From: Streptomyces ardesiacus
Lineage (GTDB): Bacteria; Actinomycetota; Actinomycetes; Streptomycetales; Streptomycetaceae
Reading direction: 5' to 3'
NCBI RefSeq assembly: GCF_003112575.1
Contig: NZ_BEWC01000002.1
Location: forward strand, 62,001-126,000
Length of the DNA stretch: 64,000 bases
A program made the position numbers and the translations under genes. Of the stretch, positions 10,979 to 20,174 are shown in pieces. Within the stretch, counting starts at the first letter, position 1; every line of letters starts with the position of its first letter. The notes beneath the pieces are model-generated. The model searched no databases. It was not told the origin of the DNA and saw only the letters and a program-made list of their open reading frames with translations.

Positions 10979-12736
10979 GTGTCAGCGCTGGAGCCGGACG
11001 ACCCGCGCTCCGTCGGGGAGTACCGGCTGCTGGGCCGGCTGGGCGTGGGCGGCATGGGCCGGGTCTTCCTCGGCCGGTCCCCGGGAGGACGGCTCGTCGC
11101 GGTCAAGGTGGTCCACGCCGAGCTGCTGCGCAGGCCGGAGTTCCGCGACCGCTTCCGTCGCGAGGTGCGGGCGGCCCGCATGGTCAGCGGCGCCTTCACC
11201 GCGCCCGTCGTCGACGCCGACCCGGACGCGCCGCTGCCCTGGCTGGTCACCAGCTACATCGCCGGACCGTCGCTGGACCAGGCGGTGGCCGAAGGCGGGC
11301 CGTTCGAACCGCAGGCGGTGCTCACGCTGGCCGCCGGGCTGGCCGAGGCGCTGGTGTCCATCCACGCCGCCCACCTCGTCCACCGCGACCTCAAGCCCTC
11401 CAACGTGCTGCTCGCCGAGGACGGGCCGCGCGTCATCGACTTCGGCATCGCCCGCAGCGTCGACGCCGACTCCCTCACCGGCAGCGGGCACATGGCGGGC
11501 TCCCCGGGCTTCATGTCCCCCGAGCAGGTCAACGGGGACGAGGTCACCTGGGCCAGCGACGTGTTCTGCCTGGGCACGGTACTGGCCTTCGCGGCGACCG
11601 GCGCCAACCCCTTCGGCGCCGGTCCCACGCCCGCGCTGCTCTACCGCGTCGTGCACCACGCCCCCGACGTGGACGCCGTCGCCGACCCGGCCCTGCGGTC
11701 CCTGATCGCCGACTGCCTCGCCAAGGACCCGGCCCGCCGTCCCGCCCCGCGCGAGATCCTCGCCCGGATCGGCCCGCTGGGCGGCGAGAGCGCGACGGCC
11801 CTGCCGCACGCCCACCAGTGGACGCCGGCCGTCCGCCCGACCCGCGCGGACGCCGTGCCCACCCGGATCGTCCCGCCGCCCGCCGCACCCCCGGCCGCTC
11901 CGCGGACCCGGGTCGACACCGCGGTCGTGCCGACGCCCGCACCGGCGGACCCGCGCCCGGCGCCGGCCGGGGGCGCCGGCCGCCGCAGCCGGCGCACCTT
12001 CCTGCTCTCCGGCGCGGGCGCGCTCGCCGCCCTGGGCGTCGGGACCGGGTTCTGGCTCAACCGCCCGGCCGGCGCGGACCCCGGGGAGGGCTCCGCGCCC
12101 GCACCGTCGCCCTCACCCTCCGCCGCGGCACCGCGGCCCCCGCGGCCGGTCGGGCACTGGCCGCTCGACGAGGGCGCGGGCCAGGTCGCGCGGGACACCG
12201 CGGGCGGCCACGACGGCACCGCGACCGGCGTCGCCTGGCAGGACTCCGCCGCCCTCTTCGACGGGACCGGCAGTCAGATCGTGACCGACGGCCCCGTGCT
12301 GAAGACCGGCGCGGGCCGCAGTTTCACCGTCGCCGCCTGGGTCCGCCTCTCCGTCGTGCCGGGCACCTTCGCCACCGCCGTCAGCCAGGACAGCGCCGAC
12401 GCCAGCGGCTTCTACCTCCAGTACTCCGGCGAGGACCAGGGCTGGGCGTTCTCCCGCCCCGGCCTGCGCGCCGTCGGCCGTACGGCGCCCGCCGCGCACG
12501 TGTGGACCCACCTGACCGGCGTCTGCGACGGCCCCGGCCGCAGGCTGAGCCTGTACGTCAACGGCGTCCAGGAGGCGGAGGTCGAGGACACCGGCCCCGC
12601 CCCCGCCACCGGCGCCTTCATCATCGGCCGGGCCTCCTACGGCGGACAGCCCCGCGACTTCTTCCCCGGCGCCGTGCGCGACGTACGGGCCTTCGACCGG
12701 GCCCTCGCCCCGGCGCTGGTCGCGCGGCTCGCCTGA
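10979..12736 (+). CDS. Receptor Ser/Thr protein kinase 2 with LamG-type ectodomain
   Basis: 585 residues from GTG 10979, with GGAGG 6 nt upstream. The longer reading from ATG 10931 overlaps the -10-like TATGCT at 10930 and is less likely. Kinase motifs: GVGGMG, VAVKVV, HRDLKPSN, DFG. A Pro/Ala-rich linker leads to SRRTFLL (residues 337-343) directly before a hydrophobic segment (~344-360), which resembles a Tat twin-arginine signal anchor. A short Pro/Ser spacer and a concanavalin/LamG-like domain (from GHWPLDEGAG) make up the last ~200 residues. It sits between the two ricin-type kinases. Ligand unknown. Confidence 0.88.
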   Translation: MSALEPDDPRSVGEYRLLGRLGVGGMGRVFLGRSPGGRLVAVKVVHAELLRRPEFRDRFRREVRAARMVSGAFTAPVVDADPDAPLPWLVTSYIAGPSLDQAVAEGGPFEPQAVLTLAAGLAEALVSIHAAHLVHRDLKPSNVLLAEDGPRVIDFGIARSVDADSLTGSGHMAGSPGFMSPEQVNGDEVTWASDVFCLGTVLAFAATGANPFGAGPTPALLYRVVHHAPDVDAVADPALRSLIADCLAKDPARRPAPREILARIGPLGGESATALPHAHQWTPAVRPTRADAVPTRIVPPPAAPPAAPRTRVDTAVVPTPAPADPRPAPAGGAGRRSRRTFLLSGAGALAALGVGTGFWLNRPAGADPGEGSAPAPSPSPSAAAPRPPRPVGHWPLDEGAGQVARDTAGGHDGTATGVAWQDSAALFDGTGSQIVTDGPVLKTGAGRSFTVAAWVRLSVVPGTFATAVSQDSADASGFYLQYSGEDQGWAFSRPGLRAVGRTAPAAHVWTHLTGVCDGPGRRLSLYVNGVQEAEVEDTGPAPATGAFIIGRASYGGQPRDFFPGAVRDVRAFDRALAPALVARLA

Positions 12737-12774
12737 ACGGGTGACGGCCGCTCATCAGCGTTCCGTGGCGCAGC

Positions 12775-12803
12775 AGTTGGGGCGGCCGTGCTAAAGATGT
12801 AGC
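12775..12803 (+). promoter_or_regulatory. Predicted promoter of kinase 3
   Basis: TTGGGG (12775-12780), a 17-bp spacer and TAGCTT (12798-12803). The predicted transcription start, near 12810, lies downstream of the SD-like AGGAG at 12807, which favours the TTG start at 12864 over the GTG at 12813. Confidence 0.45.
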
Positions 12804-12863
12804 TTCCGAGGAGTGGCCGCAGCTCCCGCACGGAGCGCGCGGACCCGGCGAACGGGGAGAGAG

Positions 12864-14741
12864 TTGAACGGGGAAGCCGGATCCGGCCTCACGGGCAGTG
12901 GCGCCGAGCCGTTGGAGGACGACGACCCGCGCAGGATCGGACCGGTCCCGCTGCTGGGCCGCCTGGGCGCCGGCGGCATGGGCCGGGTCTATCTCGGCGT
13001 CCACGAGGGCCGGTACGCGGCCGTCAAGCAGGTCCTGCCGTCCGTCGCCGGCGAGGACAAGGAGTTCCTGCGCCGCTTCGGACACGAGCTGGCCAACCTC
13101 GCCCGGCTGCCCGCGGAGGCGACGGCGCCCCTGCTCGTGGGGGACGGGCAGGCCCGGCCGCCGTGGTTCGCCACCGCCTACGTGCCCGGCATCACCCTGC
13201 GCGAGGCCGTCGACCTGCACGGTCCGCTGCCCGCCCGGGCGCTGTGGCTGGTCCTGCGGGAGGCCGCCAGGGGGCTGGCGGCGGTGCACGCGCTGGACAT
13301 GGTGCACCGGGACCTGAAGCCGTCCAACGTGATGCTGACCCTCGACGGGCTCACCCTCATCGACTTCGGCGTCGCCCGGGCCGTCGACCAGAGCGAGTTG
13401 ACGCGCACGGGCATGGTGGTGGGCACGCCCGCCTACATGTCGCCCGAGCAGGCTTCCGGGAAGCGGGCGTCCAGTGGCGTGGTCGACGTCTTCGCGCTGG
13501 GGTCCGTGCTCGCGTACGCGGCGTCGGGCCGTCCGCCGTTCGGGGACGAGTCGGGGCACGCCGTGCTGTACCGGATCGTGCACGAGGAGCCCGACCTCGG
13601 GCCGCTCAGGGACCTGGATCCCGAACTCGCCGACGTGGTCGCGTCCTGCCTGGACAAGGACCACGAGGGCCGCCCCACCGCCGCCGAACTGCTCGACGCG
13701 GCCGAGCGCCACGGACCCTTCGAACCCCCGCTGTGGCCGGACGACGTGACCGAGCGGCTGGCCGAACGCGCCGCCTTCGCGGCACGCACCCCCGATCCCG
13801 CCGACCTGCCGCCGCCGGCGCCCACGACGGCACCGACGGCACCGGGCGCGACGCCGGATCCCGAGCCGGCCCGGGATCCCGAGCCCGTGGTGGCACGCAA
13901 GCCCGAGCCCGCCGCCGGGGCCAAGCCCGACAAGCCCCGCAAGGAGCGCCGCCGCAACCGCGTCCTGCCCGTCTTCGTGCCCGTCGTGGTCGTCGTCGCG
14001 GGAGGAACCCTCGCCTTCCAGCTCCTGCCCCACGTCACCGACGCCGACGACGCCGCGGGGCCCGGACCTTCCGCCTCCGTCACGGTCTCCGCACCCGCGA
14101 CCCCCACGGGATCCGCCGACCCGGGCTCGGCGAAGCCGTCCGCGTCCACCAGCGCGTCCTCCTCCCCGTCGAAGAAGCCGAAGCCGGAGGGGCAGGAGTC
14201 GGCGACCGCCCCCGGTGCGGCCGACGCGGAGGACGGGAAGGGCGCCGGCGGTCCGGACGCCGGGGGCGGAAGGGGGCCGGGCGCCGTCGACTCCGGCAGC
14301 GGTGACGGCAGCGGCGACGGTGGCGGTCGCGCGGACGACTCCTCGTCCGGCACGGGATCAGGGACCAAGGCTCCCGCGACGGGCGGTGTCACCCTGCGCA
14401 ACGCGTCGAGCGGCCAGTGCCTCGTCGCCTCGGACACCGCTTCGTACGGCAACGTCTCCGGCGGCGGGTGCGGTGCCGCGACCGCCCGCTGGAGCCTGCG
14501 GAGCGTCTCGTCGGGCACGTACCGCATCGTCCACCAGGCGTCCGGCACCTGCCTGTCCGGCTACGGCTCGATGCACAGCGCGACCTGCGGCGCGGACAAC
14601 GCCCAGGAGTGGCGCCTGGGTTCGGGCGGCACCGTGATCCTCACGAACCACGACCTGTGCCTGGAGCACGCCTCCCCGAGCGGCATGATCATGCGCCGGG
14701 CCTGCTCCGGCTCGGCGTCCCAGAGCTGGACCAGGTCCTAG
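12864..14741 (+). CDS. Receptor Ser/Thr protein kinase 3 with ricin-like ectodomain
   Basis: 625 residues from TTG 12864 (GGGGAG just upstream). The frame is open back to a GTG at 12813. Glycine loop GAGGMG, HRDLKPSN and DFG are intact. A Pro/Lys-rich linker with a basic KERRRNR stop precedes one TM (~370-392). A Ser/Gly/Asp-rich spacer follows, then a ricin-type beta-trefoil (last ~120 residues; final SQSWTRS). Two catalytic-domain stretches of 122 and 134 bp match kinase 1 exactly, whereas linker, TM and ectodomain differ. This indicates tandem duplication with conserved signalling part and diverged sensor. Confidence 0.88.
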   Translation: MNGEAGSGLTGSGAEPLEDDDPRRIGPVPLLGRLGAGGMGRVYLGVHEGRYAAVKQVLPSVAGEDKEFLRRFGHELANLARLPAEATAPLLVGDGQARPPWFATAYVPGITLREAVDLHGPLPARALWLVLREAARGLAAVHALDMVHRDLKPSNVMLTLDGLTLIDFGVARAVDQSELTRTGMVVGTPAYMSPEQASGKRASSGVVDVFALGSVLAYAASGRPPFGDESGHAVLYRIVHEEPDLGPLRDLDPELADVVASCLDKDHEGRPTAAELLDAAERHGPFEPPLWPDDVTERLAERAAFAARTPDPADLPPPAPTTAPTAPGATPDPEPARDPEPVVARKPEPAAGAKPDKPRKERRRNRVLPVFVPVVVVVAGGTLAFQLLPHVTDADDAAGPGPSASVTVSAPATPTGSADPGSAKPSASTSASSSPSKKPKPEGQESATAPGAADAEDGKGAGGPDAGGGRGPGAVDSGSGDGSGDGGGRADDSSSGTGSGTKAPATGGVTLRNASSGQCLVASDTASYGNVSGGGCGAATARWSLRSVSSGTYRIVHQASGTCLSGYGSMHSATCGADNAQEWRLGSGGTVILTNHDLCLEHASPSGMIMRRACSGSASQSWTRS

Positions 14742-14755
14742 CCCCAGCCCCAGCC

Positions 14756-15061
14756 CTAGTCCTTGTCCTTGTCTCCGTCCTTCTCGTCGTCCTTCTCCAG
14801 GGACTTCAGGAACTCGGGGTTGTCGTCCGGCGCCACCCACTGGCGCCGCCCGCCGCCCTGCCGGGGGGAGGAGCCGGCGGGCTGCCGCTTCTTGCCGGCG
14901 ATGATCCAGGAGAGGGATCCGACCAGCGGGAAGAGCAGCACGAGGATCGCCCACAGCGGCTTGGGCATGTGGCGGATGTCGGCGTCCTTCGTGCTGATGC
15001 AGTCGATGAACGCGTAGACGCTCAAGGCCAGTGGCACGAGGAACATCAGCACCCGGAGCAT
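14756..15061 (-). CDS. PLDc_N-domain small membrane protein
   Basis: 101 residues from ATG 15061, with GGAGAGG upstream on the minus strand. TM1 ([20 protein letters not shown]), then a short loop with HMPKPLW, then TM2 ([21 protein letters not shown]): the usual PLD-nuclease N-terminal (PLDc_N) pattern. A charged tail of Glu/Lys/Asp follows. It is widespread in actinobacteria as a stand-alone protein of unknown role. Divergent from the decarboxylase gene, and it converges on kinase 3 with 14 bp between stops. Confidence 0.85.
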   Translation of the reverse strand: MLRVLMFLVPLALSVYAFIDCISTKDADIRHMPKPLWAILVLLFPLVGSLSWIIAGKKRQPAGSSPRQGGGRRQWVAPDDNPEFLKSLEKDDEKDGDKDKD

Positions 15062-15138
15062 GGGGCCTCTCCAGCGGGAAGCGAGGGGTAGGGGACGCGT
15101 CACGGCCCCCAGGTACAGGGCCAGGGTAGCCGCTCGGG

Positions 15139-15144
15139 GATACT
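15139..15144 (+). promoter_or_regulatory. -10 element GATACT, leaderless start
   Basis: GATACT ends 7 nt before the ATG at 15152 and no Shine-Dalgarno sequence is present, so the transcript probably begins at or next to the start codon. Confidence 0.5.
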
Positions 15145-15151
15145 GGACGGC

Positions 15152-16609
15152 ATGGCTTACGACGATCTTCGTTCCCTGCTCAGGGCACTGGAGCGCGAGG
15201 GCGACCTCAAGCGCATCAAGGCCGAGGTGGACCCGTACCTGGAGATCGGGGAGATCGTCGACCGGGTCAACAAGGCCGGCGGCCCGGCGCTGCTCTTCGA
15301 GAACGTGAAGGGCTCCGACCTGCCGCTGGCGATGAACGTCTTCGGCACCGACCGCCGCCTGCTCAAGGCCCTCGGTCTCACGTCGTACTCCGACATCTCG
15401 GACAAGATCGGCGGGCTGCTCAAGCCCGAGCTGCCCCAGGGCTTCGTCGGCGTGCGCGAGGCCTTCGGCAAGCTCGGCTCGATGACGCACGTACCGCCGA
15501 AGAAGGTGAAGCCGGGCAGCGCGCCCGTCCAGGAGGTCGTCCTCACCGGGGACGACGTGGACCTGGAGCGCCTCCCCGCCCTCTTCACCTGGCCGGACGA
15601 CGGCGGCTCCTTCTTCAACCTGGGCCTGACCCACACCAAGGACCCGGAGACGGGCATCCGCAACCTCGGCCTCTACCGCCTCCAGCGCCACGACAAGCGC
15701 ACCATCGGCATGCACTGGCAGATCCACAAGGACAGCCGCAACCACTACCAGGTCGCCGCCCGCCGCGGTGAGCGCCTGCCGGTCGCGATCGCCTTCGGCT
15801 GCCCGCCCGCCGTGACCTACGCCTCCACCGCCCCGCTCCCCGGCGACATCGACGAGTACCTGTTCGCCGGGTTCCTGCAGGGCAAGCGCATCGAGATGGT
15901 CGACTGCAAGACGGTCCCGCTCCAGGTCCCCGCACAGGCGGAGGTGGTCGTCGAGGGCTGGCTGGAGCCGGGCGAGATGCTCCCCGAGGGCCCCTTCGGC
16001 GACCACACCGGCTTCTACACCCCGCAGGAGCCCTTCCCCGCCCTGAGGATCGACTGCGTGACGATGCGGAAGCGCCCGCTGCTCCAGTCGATCGTGGTCG
16101 GCCGCCCGCCGACGGAGGACGGCCCCCTCGGCCGGGCCACGGAGCGCTTCTTCCTCCCGCTCCTCAAGATCATCGTCCCGGACATCGTGGACTACCACCT
16201 CCCCGAGGCCGGCGGCTTCCACAACTGCGCGATCGTCTCGATCGACAAGAAGTACCCCAAGCACGCGCAGAAGGTCATGCACGCCATCTGGGGCGCGCAC
16301 ATGATGTCCCTGACCAAGCTGATCGTGGTCGTCGACTCCGACTGCGACGTCCACGACCTGCACGAGGTCGCCTGGCGGGCGCTCGGCAACACCGACTACG
16401 CCCGCGACCTCACCGTCGTCGAAGGCCCGGTCGACCACCTCGACCACGCCTCCTACCAGCAGTTCTGGGGCGGCAAGGCGGGCATCGACGCGACGAAGAA
16501 GCTGCCCGAGGAGGGGTACACCCGCGACGGGGGCTGGCCGGACATGGTGCTGTCCGACCCGGATACGGCGGCGAAGGTCGACCGCCGCTGGAAGGAGTAC
16601 GGACTGTGA
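15152..16609 (+). CDS. Menaquinone biosynthesis UbiD-family decarboxylase
   Basis: 485-residue UbiD-type prenylated-FMN-dependent decarboxylase. In the futalosine route it removes the carboxylate of the prenylated 6-naphthoate ring; this homologue has been called MqnL. The prFMN/metal site is visible around [12 protein letters not shown] and GMHWQIHKD. Later family signatures include [11 protein letters not shown] and the C-terminal DWPDMV-like [10 protein letters not shown]. Its stop overlaps the GTG of mqnP, and the prFMN-making UbiX gene follows, so the three are functionally linked. Start fixed by the -10 at 15139 and homology to the usual MAYDDLR N-terminus. Confidence 0.93.
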   Translation: MAYDDLRSLLRALEREGDLKRIKAEVDPYLEIGEIVDRVNKAGGPALLFENVKGSDLPLAMNVFGTDRRLLKALGLTSYSDISDKIGGLLKPELPQGFVGVREAFGKLGSMTHVPPKKVKPGSAPVQEVVLTGDDVDLERLPALFTWPDDGGSFFNLGLTHTKDPETGIRNLGLYRLQRHDKRTIGMHWQIHKDSRNHYQVAARRGERLPVAIAFGCPPAVTYASTAPLPGDIDEYLFAGFLQGKRIEMVDCKTVPLQVPAQAEVVVEGWLEPGEMLPEGPFGDHTGFYTPQEPFPALRIDCVTMRKRPLLQSIVVGRPPTEDGPLGRATERFFLPLLKIIVPDIVDYHLPEAGGFHNCAIVSIDKKYPKHAQKVMHAIWGAHMMSLTKLIVVVDSDCDVHDLHEVAWRALGNTDYARDLTVVEGPVDHLDHASYQQFWGGKAGIDATKKLPEEGYTRDGGWPDMVLSDPDTAAKVDRRWKEYGL

Positions 16610-17511
16610 CGTCGGCTTCCGCCGCCCTGCCCCGGCAGCCGGGGCGCACCAAGGCCTTCTTGCGCCTGGTGATGATCGAACACTCGGTGTTCGCGCTGCC
16701 CTTCGCCTACATCGCCGCGCTGACCGCGATGTTCCTGTGGGACGGGAACATCCACTGGGGCCGGCTGCTCCTGGTCACGATCGCCATGGTGGGCCTGCGC
16801 ACCTTCGCGATGGCGGTCAACCGGATCATCGACCGCGAGATCGACGCCCGCAACCCCCGCACCGCCCACCGCGAACTGGTCACCGGCGCCATGTCGGTCA
16901 GGCACGCCTGGACCGGCGCGCTGATCGCCCTGGTCGTCTTCCTCGGCGCCGCGGCCCTGCTCAACCCCCTCTGTCTGGCCCTCGCCCCGGTGGCCGTCGT
17001 GCCGATGGTGGTCTACCCGTACGGCAAGCGGTTCACGAACTTCCCCCAGGCCATCCTCGGCCTCGCCCAGGCCATGGGCCCGATCGGCGGCTGGCTGGCG
17101 ATCACCGGCGAGTGGTCCTGGGAGGCGGTGATCCTCGGCCTCGCGGTCGGCATCTGGATCGGCGGCTTCGACCTGATCTACGCCTGCCAGGACATCGAGA
17201 CCGACCGGCAGGTCGGCGTGAAGTCCGTCCCGGCCCGCTTCGGCGTCCCGGCCGCCATCTGGAGCGCCCGCGCCTGCCACACGCTCACCACGGCCCTGTT
17301 CGTCTGGTACGCCCTCGCCACCGACGCCGGCGCCTTCTTCTGGCTCGGCCTGGTGATCGTCGCGGGCGCCTTCGTCTACGAGCACACCCTCGTCCGCCCC
17401 ACCGACCTGACCCGCCTCAACAGGGCGTTCTTCTCGGTCAACGGCTTCATCGGCATCGCGCTGTTCGTGTGCGCGCTGCTGGATCTGCTGGTGCGGGGCC
17501 TCACGGTCTGA
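16606..17511 (+). CDS. mqnP: UbiA-family prenyltransferase MqnP
   Basis: 301-residue membrane prenyltransferase that attaches the polyprenyl chain to 1,4-dihydroxy-6-naphthoate. The first Asp-rich motif is [15 protein letters not shown] (NRxxDxxxDxxNPRT) and the second is DIETDRQVG; both are needed to bind polyprenyl diphosphate and Mg. Eight to nine TM segments. The GTG start at 16606 overlaps the TGA of the decarboxylase gene, so translation is coupled. Assignment to menaquinone rather than ubiquinone rests on the futalosine genes around it. Confidence 0.92.
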   Translation: MTSASAALPRQPGRTKAFLRLVMIEHSVFALPFAYIAALTAMFLWDGNIHWGRLLLVTIAMVGLRTFAMAVNRIIDREIDARNPRTAHRELVTGAMSVRHAWTGALIALVVFLGAAALLNPLCLALAPVAVVPMVVYPYGKRFTNFPQAILGLAQAMGPIGGWLAITGEWSWEAVILGLAVGIWIGGFDLIYACQDIETDRQVGVKSVPARFGVPAAIWSARACHTLTTALFVWYALATDAGAFFWLGLVIVAGAFVYEHTLVRPTDLTRLNRAFFSVNGFIGIALFVCALLDLLVRGLTV

Positions 17512-17518
17512 AAACCCT

Positions 17519-17536
17519 GAGCCTACGACTAGGCTC
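17519..17536 (+). promoter_or_regulatory. Inverted repeat GAGCCTA-CGAC-TAGGCTC with -10 TAGGCT
   Basis: A perfect 7-bp inverted repeat with a 4-nt loop lies between mqnP and ubiX. Its right arm contains TAGGCT (17530-17535), ending 7 nt before the ATG at 17543. It can be an operator over a leaderless promoter or a short hairpin ending the upstream transcript. Confidence 0.45.
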
Positions 17537-17542
17537 GACACC

Positions 17543-18217
17543 ATGAACCCAGGACAGACGCAGCGCGTGCCTTGGATCGTGGGGGTGTCCGGGGCGTCCG
17601 GCACCCCGTACGCCGCCGCCGTGCTGCGTGCGCTGCTCGCCGCCGGTGAGAGCGTCGACCTGGTGGTCAGCCGGGCCTCGCGGCTCACCCTGCTCGACGA
17701 GACCGGCATCTCCTTCCGCGACGCCCACTGGCAGCAGGACCTGCGTGAGTGGCTGGCCCGCGGAGCCGACGGCAAGCCGGACACGTTCGACGCGGACGTC
17801 TCCGGCGTACGGCACTGGAGCGCGGGCGACCTCGCGGCCGGGCCGTCCTCGGGGTCGTACCGGACGAAGGGCATGATCATCGTGCCCGCGTCGACGGCCT
17901 GTGTCGCGGGCGTCGCCCTCGGGCTGTCGAAGGACCTGCTCCAGCGCACCGCGAGCGTGACGCTCAAGGAAGGGCGCAGGCTCGTCGTGGCCGTACGGGA
18001 GACCCCGCTGGACGGCCGGACGCTGCGGCACCTGGTGACCCTGGACGACGCCGGCGCGAGCGTCGTGCCCGCCTCCCCCGCCTTCTACGCCGGGGCGACG
18101 CACATCCAGGACCTGGTGGACTTCGTCGCCGGACGCGTCCTCGACGCGGCGGGCGTCGGGCACGGCCTCTACCGCCGCTGGCGCGGCGACCTCGGCGGGG
18201 CCCGCCCCACCGGCTGA
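17543..18217 (+). CDS. ubiX: UbiX-family flavin prenyltransferase
   Basis: 224 residues. Makes prenylated FMN from FMN and a dimethylallyl (pyro)phosphate, the cofactor of the UbiD-type decarboxylase two genes upstream; the menaquinone-linked form has been called MqnM. FMN-site signatures are GVSGASGTPYAA at the N-terminus, then PASTACVAGVALG and PLDGRTLRHL. Slightly longer than many UbiX proteins owing to an insertion around residues 60-85. Probably leaderless. Confidence 0.92.
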   Translation: MNPGQTQRVPWIVGVSGASGTPYAAAVLRALLAAGESVDLVVSRASRLTLLDETGISFRDAHWQQDLREWLARGADGKPDTFDADVSGVRHWSAGDLAAGPSSGSYRTKGMIIVPASTACVAGVALGLSKDLLQRTASVTLKEGRRLVVAVRETPLDGRTLRHLVTLDDAGASVVPASPAFYAGATHIQDLVDFVAGRVLDAAGVGHGLYRRWRGDLGGARPTG

Positions 18218-18250
18218 GCGCCGCCGCAGCACCACTTCCCCCACATGCTC

Positions 18251-18274
18251 GTGACTCACCCGTTTGTTACTCAC
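18251..18274 (+). promoter_or_regulatory. Direct repeats GTGACTCAC / GTTACTCAC ahead of Lrp gene
   Basis: Two 9-bp repeats differing at one base, 15 bp apart (18251-18259 and 18266-18274), followed by a doubled CTTCAG. They lie 40-60 bp upstream of the Lrp/AsnC start. Spacing of about 1.5 helical turns fits a site for autoregulation, but this is inference. Confidence 0.35.
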
Positions 18275-18309
18275 ATCTTCAGAACTCTTCAGTGGAAGGC
18301 TTCGATCGC

Positions 18310-18765
18310 ATGGACGCGGTGGACAGGCAGCTCATCCAGGCTTTGAGGGAGAACGGCCGGGCCTCCTACGCGGAGCTGGGGCGCCTGGTCGGACTCTCGG
18401 GCCCCAGCGTCACCGACCGCATCAACCGGCTGGAGGCGGCCGGTGTCATCACCGGCTACCGGGCCACCGTCGACGCCGCCTCGCTCGGCCTCGGCGTCAC
18501 CGCCCTGATCGGCGTCTCGCTCTCCGACGCCGCCGACCACGAGGACGTGGCCCAGCGCCTCAAGGAGCTGCGGGAGATCGAGGACTGCTGGTTCATCGCC
18601 GGCGACGACTCCTACATGCTCAAGGTGCGCGCCGCCGACGTGGACGGCCTGGAGAGCATCATCCGGCGGCTGTCGGGCACGAAGGGCGTGTCCCGGACCC
18701 GCACCACCATCGTTCTCTCCACCAAGTGGGAGAACCGGGTGGGCGAGCTGCCCGAAGAGGTCTAG
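18310..18765 (+). CDS. Lrp/AsnC family transcriptional regulator
   Basis: 151 residues. N-terminal HTH (MDAVDRQLIQALRENGRASY, recognition helix around SGPSVTDRINRLEAAG) and C-terminal RAM/AsnC ligand-binding beta-alpha-beta fold (ALIGVSLSD through VSRTRTTIVLST). GGAAGG precedes the ATG. It lies inside the menaquinone gene run, 47 bp before mqnE, and might respond to an amino acid or control the neighbouring genes. Direct repeats upstream are possible binding sites. Confidence 0.9.
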   Translation: MDAVDRQLIQALRENGRASYAELGRLVGLSGPSVTDRINRLEAAGVITGYRATVDAASLGLGVTALIGVSLSDAADHEDVAQRLKELREIEDCWFIAGDDSYMLKVRAADVDGLESIIRRLSGTKGVSRTRTTIVLSTKWENRVGELPEEV

Positions 18766-18812
18766 TCACCGAGGCGTACGGTTGGTCCGTCTGTCTCAGA
18801 AAGAGGTATCGC

Positions 18813-19976
18813 ATGGACGCCGGGCTCAAGCGCGAGCTGGAGCAGAAGGTCCGCTCCGGAGAGCGGGTGACCCGCGAGGACGGCATCGCGCTGTACGAGT
18901 CGGACGATCTCGCCTGGCTCGGCGGCCTCGCGCACGAGGTGCGGACGCGGAAGAACGGCGACGTGGTCCACTTCAACGTCAACCGCCACCTCAACATGAC
19001 CAACGTGTGCACCGCCTCCTGCGCGTACTGCTCCTTCCAGCGCAAGCCGGGGGAGAAGGACGCGTACACGATGCGCATCGAGGAGGCGGTGAAGCTCGCC
19101 AAGGAGATGGAGGGCGAGAACCTCACCGAGCTGCACATCGTCAACGGCCTGCACCCCAACCTGCCGTGGCGCTACTACCCGCGCTCGCTGCGCGAACTGA
19201 AGGCCGCGCTGCCGGACGTCGCGCTCAAGGCCTTCACGGCGACGGAGATCCACCACTTCGAGACCATCTCCGGGATGTCCGCCTCCGACATCCTCGACGA
19301 ACTGATCGACGCCGGTCTGGAGTCCCTGACCGGCGGCGGCGCGGAGATCTTCGACTGGGAGGTGCGGCAGCACATCGTCGACCACCGCACCCACTGGGAG
19401 GACTGGTCCCGCATCCACCGCCTGGCCCACGAGAAGGGCCTGAAGACCCCGTGCACCATGCTCTACGGCCACATCGAGGAGCCGCGCCACCGCGTGGACC
19501 ACGTGCTGCGCCTGCGTGAGCTGCAGGACGAGACGGGCGGCTTCCAGGTCTTCATCCCGCTGCGCTACCAGCACGACTTCGTGGACATGAAGGACGGCAA
19601 GATCCGCAACCGCCTCCAGGCGCGTACGCAGATGGCGACCGGCGCGGAGGCCCTGAAGACCTTCGCGGTCTCGCGTCTCCTGTTCGACAACGTCCCGCAC
19701 GTCAAGGTCTTCTGGGTCATGCACGGCGTCCAGACCGCCCAGCTCGCCCTGCAGCACGGCGCGGACGACATGGACGGCTCGGTCGTCGAGTACAAGATCA
19801 CGCACGACGCGGACGACTTCGGCACGCCGAACAAGCTGACGCGGGAGGACCTGCTGGACCTCATCCGCGACGCGGGGTTCCGGCCGGTCGAGCGCAACAC
19901 GCGGTACGAGATCCTCCGGGAGTACGAGGGTCCCGACCCGGCGCGCCGGGAGGCGCCGCAGCCGATGCGGGTGTGA
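18813..19976 (+). CDS. mqnE: Aminofutalosine synthase MqnE (radical SAM)
   Basis: 387 residues. Radical SAM enzyme that joins the enolpyruvyl-benzoate made by MqnA with SAM's adenosine to give aminofutalosine. The [4Fe-4S] cluster motif CTASCAYC (CxxxCxxC) lies near residue 70, followed by SFQRKPGE. Other family stretches are ELHIVNGLHP, TATEIHHF and ESLTGGGAEIFD. The ATG at 18813 has AGAGG 6 nt upstream. I prefer MqnE to the related cyclase MqnC because of this N-terminal context and recalled similarity to SCO4494. A hairpin follows the gene. Confidence 0.9.
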   Translation: MDAGLKRELEQKVRSGERVTREDGIALYESDDLAWLGGLAHEVRTRKNGDVVHFNVNRHLNMTNVCTASCAYCSFQRKPGEKDAYTMRIEEAVKLAKEMEGENLTELHIVNGLHPNLPWRYYPRSLRELKAALPDVALKAFTATEIHHFETISGMSASDILDELIDAGLESLTGGGAEIFDWEVRQHIVDHRTHWEDWSRIHRLAHEKGLKTPCTMLYGHIEEPRHRVDHVLRLRELQDETGGFQVFIPLRYQHDFVDMKDGKIRNRLQARTQMATGAEALKTFAVSRLLFDNVPHVKVFWVMHGVQTAQLALQHGADDMDGSVVEYKITHDADDFGTPNKLTREDLLDLIRDAGFRPVERNTRYEILREYEGPDPARREAPQPMRV

Positions 19977-20001
19977 GTCTCCGGCTGTCGCCCGGGTCCG
20001 G

Positions 20002-20037
20002 GTGCGCGGGGGGCCGGTCGCGCGGCTCCCCGCGCAC
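20002..20037 (+). terminator. Hairpin after mqnE
   Basis: GTGCGCGGGG (20002-20011) pairs perfectly with CCCCGCGCAC (20028-20037) around a 16-nt loop, in the 198-bp gap after mqnE. No T-tract, as is common in streptomycetes. Confidence 0.55.
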
Positions 20038-20174
20038 CTGACACGGGACCGTCCCGGTGCCGTGCCGGCAGGCGCGAGGTCGCGTCCCGAAGGGCCGCGG
20101 GGCACTGCGCGACCGGCCACCTGCGACCCGCACCCGGCACGGGTCCGCAGGAGAACGGCGGGTACCCGCACCGC

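Noticed and set aside
12813-12863. N-terminal extension of kinase 3 from GTG 12813
   Set aside because: Its AGGAG is directly adjacent, and the predicted promoter would place it outside or at the edge of the mRNA. Kept as a possible alternative only.
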